DNA of 64,000 bases from Herbihabitans rhizosphaerae (GTDB taxonomy: Bacteria; Actinomycetota; Actinomycetes; Mycobacteriales; Pseudonocardiaceae), in contig NZ_SGWQ01000016.1 of assembly GCF_004216555.1 (NCBI RefSeq), positions 62,001-126,000 of the forward strand, given 5' to 3'. The position numbers and the translations under genes were made by a program. Under the pieces are notes generated by a model. That model searched no databases. It was not told where the DNA came from and worked only from the letters and a program-made list of their open reading frames with translations. Positions 27,257 through 36,700 of the stretch are shown piece by piece (within the stretch, counting starts at the first letter, position 1; every line of letters begins with the position of its first letter).

Positions 27257-28795
27257 GTGGGACGATGGACCGGTAAGGACAGGCACGACTCGGTGCGCGG
27301 ACGGGTGGAGACACGCAGTTTGACCACGGACTTCAGTAAAGACGACCTCCTCGCGGCGGCGACCGGCGAGACCGACGAGTTCGACGTGGAGGACGCCACC
27401 GCACCGTCCACCGGCGATATGGAGCTTGCCGAACGAGCCGCGCTGCGGCGTGTCGCCGGCCTGTCCACCGAGCTCGCCGACGTCACCGAAGTCGAGTACC
27501 GGCAGCTGCGGCTGGAGCGGGTGGTCCTGGTCGGCGTGTGGACCGAGGGCTCGGCACAGGAGTCGGAGGCCTCGCTCGCGGAGCTGGCCAGGCTCGCCGA
27601 GACGGCCGGCTCCGAGGTGCTCGAGGGCCTCGTGCAGCGCCGCGACCGGCCCGACCCGGCCACCTACATCGGCTCCGGCAAGGTGCGCGAGCTGTTCGAC
27701 GTCGTGCTGTCCACCGGCGCGGACACGGTGATCTGCGACGGTGAGCTGTCGCCCGGCCAACTGCGTCAGCTCGAGGACAAGCTCAAGGTCAAGGTGATCG
27801 ACCGGACCGCCCTGATCCTGGACATCTTCGCCCAGCACGCGCGCTCCCGGGAGGGCAAGGCGCAGGTCGAGCTGGCCCAGTTGCAGTACCTGATGCCGCG
27901 CCTGCGCGGTTGGGGTGAGGCACTGTCCCGACAGGCGGGTGGCCGGGCCGGCGGGGCCGGCGGCGGCGTGGGTACCCGTGGTCCCGGTGAGACCAAGCTG
28001 GAGACCGACCGGCGGCGCATCCGCGCGCGGGTTTCCAAGCTGCGCAAGGAAATCCAGGCCATGGGCAAGGTGCGCGAGACCAAGCGCGGCCGCCGGGTGG
28101 CCAACGAGGTGCCGAGCGTCGCGATCGCCGGATACACCAACGCCGGCAAGTCCAGTCTGCTCAACGCGATCACCGGCGCGGGCGTGCTGGTCGAGGACGC
28201 GCTGTTCGCCACCCTGGACGCGACCACTCGTCGGGCCACCACCTCGGACGGGCTGGACTACACGCTCACCGACACGGTCGGCTTCGTGCGGCACCTGCCG
28301 CACCAGCTCGTCGAGGCGTTCCGGTCCACGCTGGAGGAGGTCGCCGAGGCCGATCTGCTGGTGCACGTGGTGGACGGTTCGGACCCGATGCCGGAGTGGC
28401 AGGTCAAGGCCGTGCGCGAGGTGCTGGTCGAGATCGGCGAGCGGATCGGTACCACGATGCCCAAGGAACTGGTCGTGGTGAACAAGATCGACGCGACCGG
28501 TGAGCTGGCCATGGCGCGGCTGCGGCACCTGCTGCCGAACGCGGAGTTCGTGTCCGCCAAGACCGGCGCCGGCATCGACGAGCTGCGCGAGCGGATCGCC
28601 AAGGAGATACCCGGCCCGGACCACGAGATCGACGTACTGCTGCCGTTCGCGCGCGGCGAGCTGATCGCCAAGGTGCACTCGCAGGGTGTCGTCCTCGACG
28701 AGGAGCACACCGACGAGGGCACCCGGATGCGTGCCAGAGTGCACGCGGATCTGGCCGGTGCGCTGGCCGGGTTCTCCACCAACGGCAGCCACTGA
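27257..28795 (+). CDS. hflX: GTPase HflX
   Basis: The product has up to 512 residues; GTGs at 27257, 27293 and 27305 and a TTG at 27320 are all possible starts, and the first residues show no conservation. The N-terminal HflX domain (RVVLVGVWTEG, the DRPDPATYIGSGKVREL signature), a Gly-rich linker (GGRAGGAGGGVGTRGPGETKLE) and the G domain are all present: GYTNAGKS near residue 292, DTVGFVRHLP, NKID and SAKTG. HflX splits or rescues stalled 70S ribosomes. It lies downstream of dapF as usual, followed within 5 bases by a secreted propeller gene. Confidence 0.95.
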   Translation: MGRWTGKDRHDSVRGRVETRSLTTDFSKDDLLAAATGETDEFDVEDATAPSTGDMELAERAALRRVAGLSTELADVTEVEYRQLRLERVVLVGVWTEGSAQESEASLAELARLAETAGSEVLEGLVQRRDRPDPATYIGSGKVRELFDVVLSTGADTVICDGELSPGQLRQLEDKLKVKVIDRTALILDIFAQHARSREGKAQVELAQLQYLMPRLRGWGEALSRQAGGRAGGAGGGVGTRGPGETKLETDRRRIRARVSKLRKEIQAMGKVRETKRGRRVANEVPSVAIAGYTNAGKSSLLNAITGAGVLVEDALFATLDATTRRATTSDGLDYTLTDTVGFVRHLPHQLVEAFRSTLEEVAEADLLVHVVDGSDPMPEWQVKAVREVLVEIGERIGTTMPKELVVVNKIDATGELAMARLRHLLPNAEFVSAKTGAGIDELRERIAKEIPGPDHEIDVLLPFARGELIAKVHSQGVVLDEEHTDEGTRMRARVHADLAGALAGFSTNGSH

Positions 28796-28799
28796 TCGC

Positions 28800-29837
28800 A
28801 TGCGGCGGCGCGTCGGGGCGGTTCTGGGTGCGTTGGCGATCGTGTTCGCGCTGCCGGGTGTGGCCCAGGCCCGCACACAGGCGCAGCCGACGCCCGTTGA
28901 ACAGTGCCGGCTGGCCGACCCGAAGCTGAACGAGCTGTCCGGGCTCGGCGCCGACGGTGATCGCTGGTACGCCACCAACGACGGCGGCACCAAGGTCCAG
29001 GTGTTCGTGATCGCCAAGGACTGCAAGACCGAGCGGGTGGTCACCGGGCCGATCGACCCGTACGACGTGGAGGACATGGCCCGCGCGCAGGACGGCACGT
29101 TCTGGCTCGCCGACACCGGCGACAACGACGAGAAGCGCCCCAACGTCGCGCTGATTTCCCTTACCCCGCAAGGGAAAACGACGGTGTACCGGCTGACCTA
29201 CCCGGACGGCCCGCACGACACCGAGGCGCTGCTGCTGGGCCGCGACGGCGTGCCGTACCTGGTGACCAAGGACAAGTTGGGCAGCTCGAACGTGTACAGG
29301 CCGGCCGGGCGGCTGGCCGCACCCGGCCCGACGCCGCTGCAGCACGTCGGCGCGCTGAAGATCAGCAGCACCGATACGCGCGGCGGCCCGGTGCCCGGCA
29401 TGTTCGGCTCGATCATGATCACCGGCGGTGCGGTGAGCGCCGACGGGAAGGTGGTCGCGCTGCGCACGTACACCGACGCCTATCTGTACGCCGCGCCGGA
29501 CGGCGACATCGCCGAGGCGCTGCGTCGCTCGCCGGTTCGGGTGCCGCTGCCCGACGAGCCGCAGGGCGAGGCGATCGCGTTCGAGCCGGACGGCGCGCTG
29601 GTGTCGGCGTCGGAGGGCACCGGCCAGCCGGTGCGCGTGATCTCCGGCGCGGCGGACCTCGCCAACCAGAAGGCGCCCACGGCGAACGGCGAGGCGCCGG
29701 CACCCGGTGGCGCGTCCGGTGCCCCGAGCGATTCGGGTGACAAGGGCGGTCTGAGCACCCTGCCGGCGATCGGCATCGTCGCGATCGTGGTGCTGGTGCT
29801 CGGCCTGCTGATGAGCCGCCGCCGCTCGCGCGGGTGA
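28800..29837 (+). CDS. Exported, membrane-anchored beta-propeller protein
   Basis: The ATG at 28800 gives 345 residues. A signal peptide (VGAVLGALAIVFALPGVAQA) is followed by propeller-like repeats (LNELSGLGADGDRWYATNDGG, YDVEDMARAQDGTFWLADTGDN, HDTEALLLGRDGVPYLVTKD). A Gly/Pro/Ser linker then leads to a C-terminal membrane helix with an Arg-rich end (LPAIGIVAIVVLVLGLLMSRRRSRG), so the domain is held at the outer face of the membrane. There is no catalytic motif. It starts 5 bases after the hflX stop and is probably co-transcribed. Confidence 0.8.
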   Translation: MRRRVGAVLGALAIVFALPGVAQARTQAQPTPVEQCRLADPKLNELSGLGADGDRWYATNDGGTKVQVFVIAKDCKTERVVTGPIDPYDVEDMARAQDGTFWLADTGDNDEKRPNVALISLTPQGKTTVYRLTYPDGPHDTEALLLGRDGVPYLVTKDKLGSSNVYRPAGRLAAPGPTPLQHVGALKISSTDTRGGPVPGMFGSIMITGGAVSADGKVVALRTYTDAYLYAAPDGDIAEALRRSPVRVPLPDEPQGEAIAFEPDGALVSASEGTGQPVRVISGAADLANQKAPTANGEAPAPGGASGAPSDSGDKGGLSTLPAIGIVAIVVLVLGLLMSRRRSRG

Positions 29838-29939
29838 TCGCGTTTTCCGTTGTGTTGTAACGACGTTCGTGCCAGGCGGCACATTGTCGGTGTGCGGGTC
29901 TACTGTGCCCGCGAACACACACGGCGCGGAGGTATACAG

Positions 29940-30713
29940 ATGGTCACGCGGAGCACACCCTGGCCCGACGGCACCCCTTGTTGGGTGGACGCCGGGTTCG
30001 ACGATCTCGGTAAGGCGCGGGCGTTCTACTCCAGCCTGCTCGGCTGGGAGATCCCACCGGGCGCCGAGGACTTCGGGAATTACAGCACCTGTGTGGTCGA
30101 CGGCAAGGCGGTCGCCGGCATCGCCGACAAGATGCAGCCGGACATGCCGACGGTGTGGACCACCTACATCGCGACGAGCAACGCCGACGACGCCGCCGCC
30201 AAGGTCAAGGAGGCCGGCGGGCACGTCATGTTCGGCCCGATGACCGTGGGCGACTTCGGTCGGATGGCCGTCGCGACCGACTCGCTGGGTGGCGTCTTCG
30301 GTCTGTGGGAGGCGGCGTCGCACACCGGCTTCCAGGTGGCCAACGAGCCGGGCACGGTCACCTGGAACGAGTACATGAGCCGCCATTTCGATGCCGCGAA
30401 GTCCTTCTACGGCAAGGTTTTCGGCTACGAGTACGCCGACATGGGCGGCGAGGACATCACCTACGCGACGTTCAAGGTGGACGGCGCGGACGTCGGCGGC
30501 ATGGGTGTGCTGGGCAGCCAATGGCCGCCGGAGGTGCCGGCGAACTGGGGCGTGTACTTCAACGTCGAGAACGCCGACGCGTCGATCGCGAAGGCCGTCG
30601 AGCTGGGCGGGACGGTGGTCAGCCCGGCGTTCGACACCCCGTTCGGCCGCATGGGCTTCGTGAACGACGACCAGGGCGCGGGCTTCTGGCTGATGCAGGC
30701 GCCCCAGGCCTGA
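29940..30713 (+). CDS. VOC family protein with two glyoxalase-like domains
   Basis: The ATG at 29940 has GGAGG at 29928-29932 and gives 257 residues. Two VOC modules in tandem (about 9-120 and 138-255) each open with a strand and a helix of the type KARAFYSSLLGW / AKSFYGKVFGY and end with a GxFGLWE- or GAGFWLMQ-type strand. Several such actinomycete proteins are annotated as hydroxylases, but no substrate can be assigned. It stands alone, ending at a hairpin shared with lexA. Confidence 0.88.
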   Translation: MVTRSTPWPDGTPCWVDAGFDDLGKARAFYSSLLGWEIPPGAEDFGNYSTCVVDGKAVAGIADKMQPDMPTVWTTYIATSNADDAAAKVKEAGGHVMFGPMTVGDFGRMAVATDSLGGVFGLWEAASHTGFQVANEPGTVTWNEYMSRHFDAAKSFYGKVFGYEYADMGGEDITYATFKVDGADVGGMGVLGSQWPPEVPANWGVYFNVENADASIAKAVELGGTVVSPAFDTPFGRMGFVNDDQGAGFWLMQAPQA

Positions 30714-30723
30714 CGGACGGGTT

Positions 30724-30758
30724 GGTTGCCCGCCGGCCGCGCTGGCCGGCGGGCAACC
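30724..30758. terminator. Bidirectional terminator between VOC gene and lexA
   Basis: Perfect 15-base arms GGTTGCCCGCCGGCC (30724-30738) and complement (30744-30758) flank a 5-base loop, placed between convergent stops. Confidence 0.88.
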
Positions 30759-30767
30759 ACCATGCCC

Positions 30768-31550
30768 TCAGAGCCTCCTGAGCACCGCGACGACCTTGCC
30801 CAGGATGGTGGCCTCGTCGCCGGGAATCGGCTCGTAGGCCTCATTGTGCGGCAGCAGCCACACGTGCCCGTCGCGGCGCTTGAACGTCTTCACGGTGGCC
30901 TCGCCGTCGATCATGGCCGCGACGATCTCGCCGTTGTCGGCGGTCGGCTGCTGGCGCACCACGACCCAGTCGCCGTCGGCGATCGCCGCGTCGATCATCG
31001 AATCGCCCGCCACGCGCAGCAGGAACAGCGAGCCCTCGCCGACGATCTCCTTGGGCAGCGGGAACACGTCCTCGATCGCCTGCTCGGCCAGGATCGGCCC
31101 ACCGGCGGCGATCCGGCCGACGACCGGGACGTAGGCCGGCTTCGGGTGCTGTTCCTCGATGTCGGCGACCTCCGGGTGGTCAACCGGAACCTGCGACGGG
31201 TCGACGTCCGGCGGCAGCACGCCGATCGCGCGCGGGCGGTTCGGGTCGCGCCGCAGGAAGCCCTTCTGCTCGAGCGCCTTGAGCTGATAGGCCACCGACG
31301 AGGTGGACGTGAGGCCGACCGCCTCGCCGATCTCGCGCACGCTCGGCGGGTACCCGTTCTTGTCGACGTGCGCGCGGATCACCTCGAGCACGCGCCGCTG
31401 CCTCGCCGGCAGGGTGGAGCCGTCGGGGCTGGCGTTGGCCGCCGTGTCGGGGAAGGCGCGCACGTTGTCGCCGACCGCCTCGACGGCCTTCTTGCCGGCC
31501 GCACGGCGACCTTTTCCGCCGGTCTCTCGTGTGCCGTCTTCGCGTGCCAC
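30768..31550 (-). CDS. lexA: SOS repressor LexA
   Basis: The GTG at 31550 is preceded by GGGAGG and gives 260 residues; an in-frame upstream extension is not supported. The N-terminal winged helix ([44 protein letters not shown], about 48-90) binds SOS boxes. The C-terminal S24 domain has the self-cleavage bond Ala149-Gly150 (RIAAGGP), Ser184 (AGDSM) and Lys221 (VKTFK). RecA-stimulated autocleavage derepresses the regulon. An unusual basic N-terminal extension of about 45 residues precedes the DNA-binding domain. An SOS-box-like site is at 31667-31682. Confidence 0.97.
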   Translation of the reverse strand: MAREDGTRETGGKGRRAAGKKAVEAVGDNVRAFPDTAANASPDGSTLPARQRRVLEVIRAHVDKNGYPPSVREIGEAVGLTSTSSVAYQLKALEQKGFLRRDPNRPRAIGVLPPDVDPSQVPVDHPEVADIEEQHPKPAYVPVVGRIAAGGPILAEQAIEDVFPLPKEIVGEGSLFLLRVAGDSMIDAAIADGDWVVVRQQPTADNGEIVAAMIDGEATVKTFKRRDGHVWLLPHNEAYEPIPGDEATILGKVVAVLRRL

Positions 31551-31666
31551 CGCTGTGCCTCCCCTGTGCCCGGGAACCCTCGTGACTCCCGGTGATACGA
31601 CCTGGTTGTCGGGTGTGTATCCGTGGTCTTCGTTGCTGTCGACGTTAGCCCTCACGCGGCTCTCGA

Positions 31667-31682
31667 TCAAACGTCTGTTCGA
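31667..31682. promoter_or_regulatory. SOS box upstream of lexA
   Basis: TCAAACGTCTGTTCGA differs at one base from the actinobacterial LexA site TCGAAC-N4-GTTCGA. It lies 117 bases before the lexA start and is consistent with autoregulation. Confidence 0.75.
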
Positions 31683-31746
31683 ACGACACGCCGGGAACTC
31701 TCGATTTTGTCGGTGGGAGGTGGTACAAAATCGCACGAGCGTTCGA

Positions 31747-31762
31747 TCGAACGACTGTTCGA
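31747..31762. promoter_or_regulatory. Perfect SOS box upstream of the LysM gene
   Basis: TCGAACGACTGTTCGA matches TCGAAC-N4-GTTCGA exactly and lies 28 bases before the LysM-protein ATG. A further palindrome CGTTCGATCGAACG (31740-31753) overlaps it. Confidence 0.88.
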
Positions 31763-31789
31763 TCTCGTCGGTTGTCGAGGAGGCACGTG

Positions 31790-32242
31790 ATGACGGTTCT
31801 GGCGTTCAAGGGTGTCGAGCCCGTGGAGCACGACCACCGGCCTTCGCACGCACCCGAGCGTCGAAGGCCGGTCGAGCCGACGCGTCCGCCGACCCGGGAG
31901 CGGGCCGCCTCGGCGCCGCCGGTCCCGGCGGGCACGGTGTGCGGGCAGCGTCCCGGCCGGCTCCGGATGCGCTGGCTGGTGATGCTCGGCGCGGCGGTGT
32001 TCGCCGCCGTGGTGGGTCTCGGGTTATTCGCCGACGCCGTGGTCGGCTCCCCGGAGGACGCGCTGCCGCAGACCACCGCCGTGGTGCACGTCGGCGCGGG
32101 GGAGAGCCTGTGGGAGGTCGCGTCGCGCACCCTGCCGGACGCGGACACCTCGGCCGTCGTGGAGCGGATCAAGGAGCTGAACCGGCTCGGCAACGCGGCG
32201 GTGAGCCCCGGCCAGCCGCTCACGGTCCCGGTCCGCCGCTGA
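31790..32242 (+). CDS. SOS-induced membrane LysM protein (DivS/ChiZ-like position)
   Basis: The ATG at 31790 is 6 bases from GAGGAGG; TTG 31772 and GTG 31787 are poorer. The 150-residue product has a Pro/Arg-rich cytosolic N terminus, one membrane helix (about 62-84) and an extracytoplasmic LysM domain (about 97-150: [19 protein letters not shown]...[18 protein letters not shown]). It is divergent from lexA with a perfect SOS box and is followed by nrdR, the position of Rv2719c/ChiZ in M. tuberculosis and DivS in C. glutamicum, which halt cell division after DNA damage. That role is inferred from position, regulation and layout. Confidence 0.82.
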   Translation: MTVLAFKGVEPVEHDHRPSHAPERRRPVEPTRPPTRERAASAPPVPAGTVCGQRPGRLRMRWLVMLGAAVFAAVVGLGLFADAVVGSPEDALPQTTAVVHVGAGESLWEVASRTLPDADTSAVVERIKELNRLGNAAVSPGQPLTVPVRR

Positions 32243-32269
32243 GGAACGCGAGCCGGTAGATACTGCGGC

Positions 32270-32815
32270 ATGGAGTTCTTCTGCTACCACCGTGATCGGC
32301 CCGGTTCCGTTGCGCTGCGCGAAGAACTGCTGGAGGAGCACTGGTCCTACATGGACCGGTACGCCACGCAGATGATCGCCCGCGGCCCGACCCTGGACGG
32401 TGACACGCCGACCGGCAGCGTGCACATCGTGGACCTGCCAAGTCCCGCCGCTGCCCGCGCGTTCGCCTTCGACGAGCCCAACTACCAGGCCGGCGCGTAC
32501 CGGGACGTGCTGCTGCGGCGGTGGAGCAACACGCTCGGCCGTACGATGTGGGACTTTCCCGGCGGCCGGGCCGGGGGCAATCGATACCTGGTGCTCGGTC
32601 TGGGTGCGGGCGAGGCTATCGATCTTGCCGTGCCGCCCGGGCGGGACGAGCTGATCGCCTATGGGCCGCTGCTGTCCGACGACGGCGCCGCCTGGCTGGG
32701 CACGGCGGCGTTGGTGCGGGCGCCGGATCCGGATGTGGCACGCGCGGTGCTGACCGTCGGTCGGTACGCCAGTGTCGAGGTTCACCACTGGCGGTTCGGC
32801 GGGCGGCCGTCGTAA
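32270..32815 (+). CDS. YciI-like family protein
   Basis: The 181-residue product's first half is a YciI/DGPF-like ferredoxin fold: EFFCYHRDRPGSVALREELLEEHWSYMDRYATQMIARGPTLDGDTPTGSVHIVDLPSPAAARAFAFDEPNYQAGAY. The second half (about 95-181) looks like a weaker repeat of such a domain. YciI-like proteins are small possible lyases or isomerases with an active His-Asp; no substrate is known. It starts 27 bases after the LysM gene and may share its SOS promoter. Confidence 0.75.
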   Translation: MEFFCYHRDRPGSVALREELLEEHWSYMDRYATQMIARGPTLDGDTPTGSVHIVDLPSPAAARAFAFDEPNYQAGAYRDVLLRRWSNTLGRTMWDFPGGRAGGNRYLVLGLGAGEAIDLAVPPGRDELIAYGPLLSDDGAAWLGTAALVRAPDPDVARAVLTVGRYASVEVHHWRFGGRPS

Positions 32816-33131
32816 CGCGGAGCCGTCGCGGTTCGGAGTTGGGTGATCGCCCAGAGGGGTCTCCGAACCGGTCGTGGGGAGCACTCGGACACCACTGCGT
32901 ATCGCGCCGGTAGCACCGCGTTGATCAAGCCCCCCGAACGGGTAAGTCGAGTCGTGTCGCCTTGCATGATCTGGGTTTGAGGCATACCGTCGACCCCAAC
33001 ATCTAGTAGTTACAGCGCTGTAGTTAGTCCACAGGTTGGGGATGGCTCGCCAGAGTTGTCCACCGGCCATCCACACGAATTCCACAAGTGGATCCACCTG
33101 CGGCGGTCTGTTTTCGGGGAGGCGAATCGGG
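32816..33131 (+). promoter_or_regulatory. nrdR-nrdJ promoter region with NrdR-box-like repeats
   Basis: No gene is seen in these 316 bases. A good promoter fits: TTGCAT (32962-32967), 17 bases, then TACCGT (32985-32990, the actinobacterial TANNNT form). Just downstream, over the expected start of transcription, are CAACATCTAGTAGTT (32998-33012), the palindrome ACAGCGCTGT (33012-33021), GCTGTAGTTAGTCCACA (33018-33034) and flanking CCCCAAC/GTTGGGG arms (32994-33000/33035-33041). The first resembles the actinomycete NrdR box. Repression by NrdR when dATP is high is the expected control. Confidence 0.6.
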
Positions 33132-33608
33132 ATGCGGTGCCCGTTCTGTCGACACTCTGACTCGCGGGTCGTCGACTCGCGAGAGGTCGACGAGGGCCAG
33201 GCGATCCGGCGCAGGCGATCGTGCTCGAAGTGCAGCCGCCGGTTCACCACGGTAGAGGAGGCCGTGCTCGCCGTGGTGAAGCGCTCCGGCGTGACCGAGC
33301 CGTTCAGCCGGGAGAAGGTCGTGCTCGGTGTGCGCCGTGCCTGTCAGGGGCGCCCGGTCGAGGAGGACCAGCTGCAGCAACTCGCGCAGCGGGTCGAGGA
33401 GTCGATCAGGTCGACCGGTGCGGCGGAGATCCCGAGCCACGAGGTGGGGCTGGCGATCCTGGGGCCGTTGCGCGAGTTGGACGGGGTGGCCTACCTGCGG
33501 TTCGCCAGCGTGTACCGGGCGTTCACCTCGGTGGAGGACTTCGAGAAGGAGATCGCCGATCTCCGTGCGGTCATGGCGGCCGACGAGAGCGGGGACGGCG
33601 GCGGATGA
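33132..33608 (+). CDS. nrdR: Transcriptional repressor NrdR
   Basis: The ATG at 33132 has GGGGAGG upstream; 158 residues. A zinc ribbon with Cys3, Cys6, Cys31 and Cys34 (MRCPFC...CSKC) is followed by an ATP-cone ([25 protein letters not shown], about 47-135) that senses ATP/dATP. NrdR represses ribonucleotide reductase genes when deoxynucleotides are ample. Its stop lies 161 bases before the nrdJ start; the intervening basic reading frame is probably untranslated leader. Confidence 0.97.
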   Translation: MRCPFCRHSDSRVVDSREVDEGQAIRRRRSCSKCSRRFTTVEEAVLAVVKRSGVTEPFSREKVVLGVRRACQGRPVEEDQLQQLAQRVEESIRSTGAAEIPSHEVGLAILGPLRELDGVAYLRFASVYRAFTSVEDFEKEIADLRAVMAADESGDGGG

Positions 33609-33769
33609 GCGGGCGGCGAAAGCCACGGCACGGTGCCAAAACCGTTGCCACGCAAGGCAAGCACGGACAAGGCAGGACAAAGCAGGGAAGGTCGCGACGG
33701 GCGGGGAGCGCACGGCGGACCACCGGGACTGATGTCACGCGAGTGAGTCACGAGGGAGAGGGACTGGTC

Positions 33770-36700
33770 ATGACGGAGACGGTCGGGACAGCGGCGACCG
33801 GTGGGGCCGCCGATGGGTCCGTGAACGGCAGCGGTGGCGGCCTGCGAGTGCGGCGCGTCTACACCACCGAGGGGGTGCACCCCTACGACGAGGTGACCTG
33901 GGAGCACCGCGACGTCGTGATGACCAACTGGCGCGACGGGTCGGTGAACTTCGAGCAGCGTGGCGTGGAGTTCCCCGAGTTCTGGTCGGTCAACGCGGTC
34001 AACATCGTGACCAGTAAGTACTTCCGCGGCGCCGTGGGCACGCCGCAGCGCGAGCACAGCCTCAAGCAGCTGATCGACCGCGTGGTGAAGACCTACGTCG
34101 GCGCCGGCGAGAAGCACGGCTACTTCGCCACGCCCGAGGACACCGAGATCTTCGAGCACGAGCTGACCTGGATGCTCATGCACCAGGTGTTCAGCTTCAA
34201 CTCGCCGGTGTGGTTCAACGTCGGTACCAGCTCCCCGCAGCAGGTGTCCGCGTGCTTGAGCTATGACACGCTGGTCAGCACGCCGGCAGGTCTCATCCCG
34301 ATTGGCAGGCTGGTCGAGGACGACGCGGTTGGCACCAAGGTCTACGACGCGCACGGTGTCACCCGCATCCTCGCCACCAAGGCCAACGGGGTGAAGGACG
34401 TCTACCGGCTGCACGCCAAGGCCGGCTACACGCTGGACGTCACCGCCGACCACCTGGTGTGGAAGGCGACTGGCGACGGCACTGGTCAGTTCGTGGAGGC
34501 CGGTACGCTGCGCCCTGGAGACCAACTCGAGTGGCACCGGCGCGAATCCTACGGCGAGGGCGAGTTCACCTTTAACGACATGTGGGAGGCCGCCCTCGCT
34601 GGCTGGCTGCAGGCTGACGGTTCGGTCGCCTGTTACGACGGCAGGCTCCGCATCGAGGCGATCACCGTCACCGACGCCGAGCTGGATTGGGTTCGTGGCA
34701 CCATCGACCAGGTCTTTCCCGGCGCCTACTGGAGCGAGACCAAGGTGCCGACGCAGAGCACCGAGTTGGACTGCCGCCGCACCAAACTCTACGGCAAGCA
34801 GCTCCGGCCATTCGTGGAGAAGTGGGATCTGCTGCGCCGAGGCGTCGACATGGAAGTGCCGCCCGCGTTGTTCACCGCGCCGCTGCCAGTGGTGACCGCC
34901 TATCTGCAGAGTCTCTTCCAGGCCGAGGGGTATGTCAGCGCACGCGAACGGTCCACGTTGGTCGGGCTCGACATGGTCGGCGAGAAGCATGTCCGTGGCG
35001 TACAGAGCCTGCTGATGCGCTACGGCATCTTTTCCAGGGTGCGGTTCAAGCGCGACGTGCGGGACAACCGGCTCGGCTGCTGGTCGCTGGGCATCCAAAA
35101 CGCCGGTGACCGGCTGACCTTCGCTACCGAGATCGGCTTCATCGACCCGGTGAAAGCCGCCAAGCTTGAGTCCAGCTTCGACAAGCCGGGCCGCGCCACC
35201 CGGCCGACCAAGCGGCTGGAGATCGATCGCATCGAATCCCTCGGCGCGATGGATGTCTACGACATTCAGACCGAGAGTGGCGAGTTCCTTGCCGGAAACC
35301 TGCGGGTGCACAACTGCTTCATTCTCGCGGTGGACGACACGATGGACTCGATCCTCAACTGGTACAAGGAGGAGGGGCTGATCTTCAAGGGCGGCTCGGG
35401 CGCCGGCCTGAACCTGTCCAGGATCCGCTCGTCCAAGGAGCTGCTGTCCTCGGGCGGCACCGCGTCCGGCCCGGTGTCGTTCATGCGCGGCGCCGACGCG
35501 TCCGCGGGGACGATCAAGTCCGGCGGCGCCACCCGCCGTGCGGCCAAGATGGTCGTGCTGGACGTCGACCACCCCGACGTCGAGGAGTTCATCGAGACCA
35601 AGGCGCGCGAGGAGAACAAGATCCGCGCGCTGCGTGACGCCGGGTTCGACATGGACCTCGGCGGCACCGACATCACCTCGGTGCAGTACCAGAACGCCAA
35701 CAACTCGGTGCGCGTGTCCGACGAGTTCATGCACGCCGTCGAGTCGTCCGGAGAGTTCGGGCTGCGCTCGCGCACCACCGGCGAGGCGATCGAGACGGTC
35801 GACGCGAAGAAGCTCTTCCGCAAGCTGGCCACGGCCGCGTGGGAGTGCGCCGACCCGGGCATCCAGTACGACGACACGATCAACGCATGGCACACCTGCC
35901 CGGAGTCGGGCCGGATCACCGCGTCCAACCCGTGCTCGGAGTACATGCACCTGGACAACTCCAGCTGCAACCTGGCGTCGCTGAACCTGATGAAGTTCCT
36001 GCGCGAGGACGGCACGTTCGACGCGGAGACCTTCGCCAAGGCCGTCGAGATCGTGATCACCGCGATGGACATCTCGATCACGTTCGCGGACTTCCCGACC
36101 GACCCGATCGGCGAGACCACCCGCAAGTTCCGCCAGCTCGGCATCGGGTACGCCAACCTCGGCGCGCTGCTGATGGCGACCGGCCACGCCTACGACTCCG
36201 ACGGCGGGCGGGCACTGTCCGCGTCGATCACCTCGCTGATGACCGGCACCGCGTACCGCCGCTCGGCCGAGCTGGCCGCCGTGGTCGGGCCGTACGAGGG
36301 CTACAAGCGCAACGCCGACGCGCACCAGAAGGTCATGCGCAGGCACGCCGCGGCGAACGACCTGATCCGCACGTACCACTCCAACGACGCCACGGTGCAG
36401 CAGTTGGCCACCCGCGAGTGGCAGGCCGGCCTGGAGATCGGCGCGCGCAAGGGGTGGCGCAACGCCCAGGCGTCGGTGCTCGCCCCGACCGGCACCATCG
36501 GCCTGATGATGGACTGCGACACCACGGGCATCGAGCCGGACCTGGCGCTGGTCAAGTTCAAGAAGTTGGTCGGCGGCGGCTCCATGCAGATCGTCAACCA
36601 GACCGTGCCGCGCGCGCTGACGTCGCTGGGCTACCAGGACGAGCAGGTCGAGGCGATCGTGGAGTACGTGGCCGAGCACGGGCACGTGATCGACGCGCCG

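Noticed and set aside
33605-33769. An nrdJ start at 33605 overlapping the nrdR stop
   Set aside because: The added 55 residues are low-complexity and basic without family counterpart, and the ATG at 33770 has a far better ribosome site.
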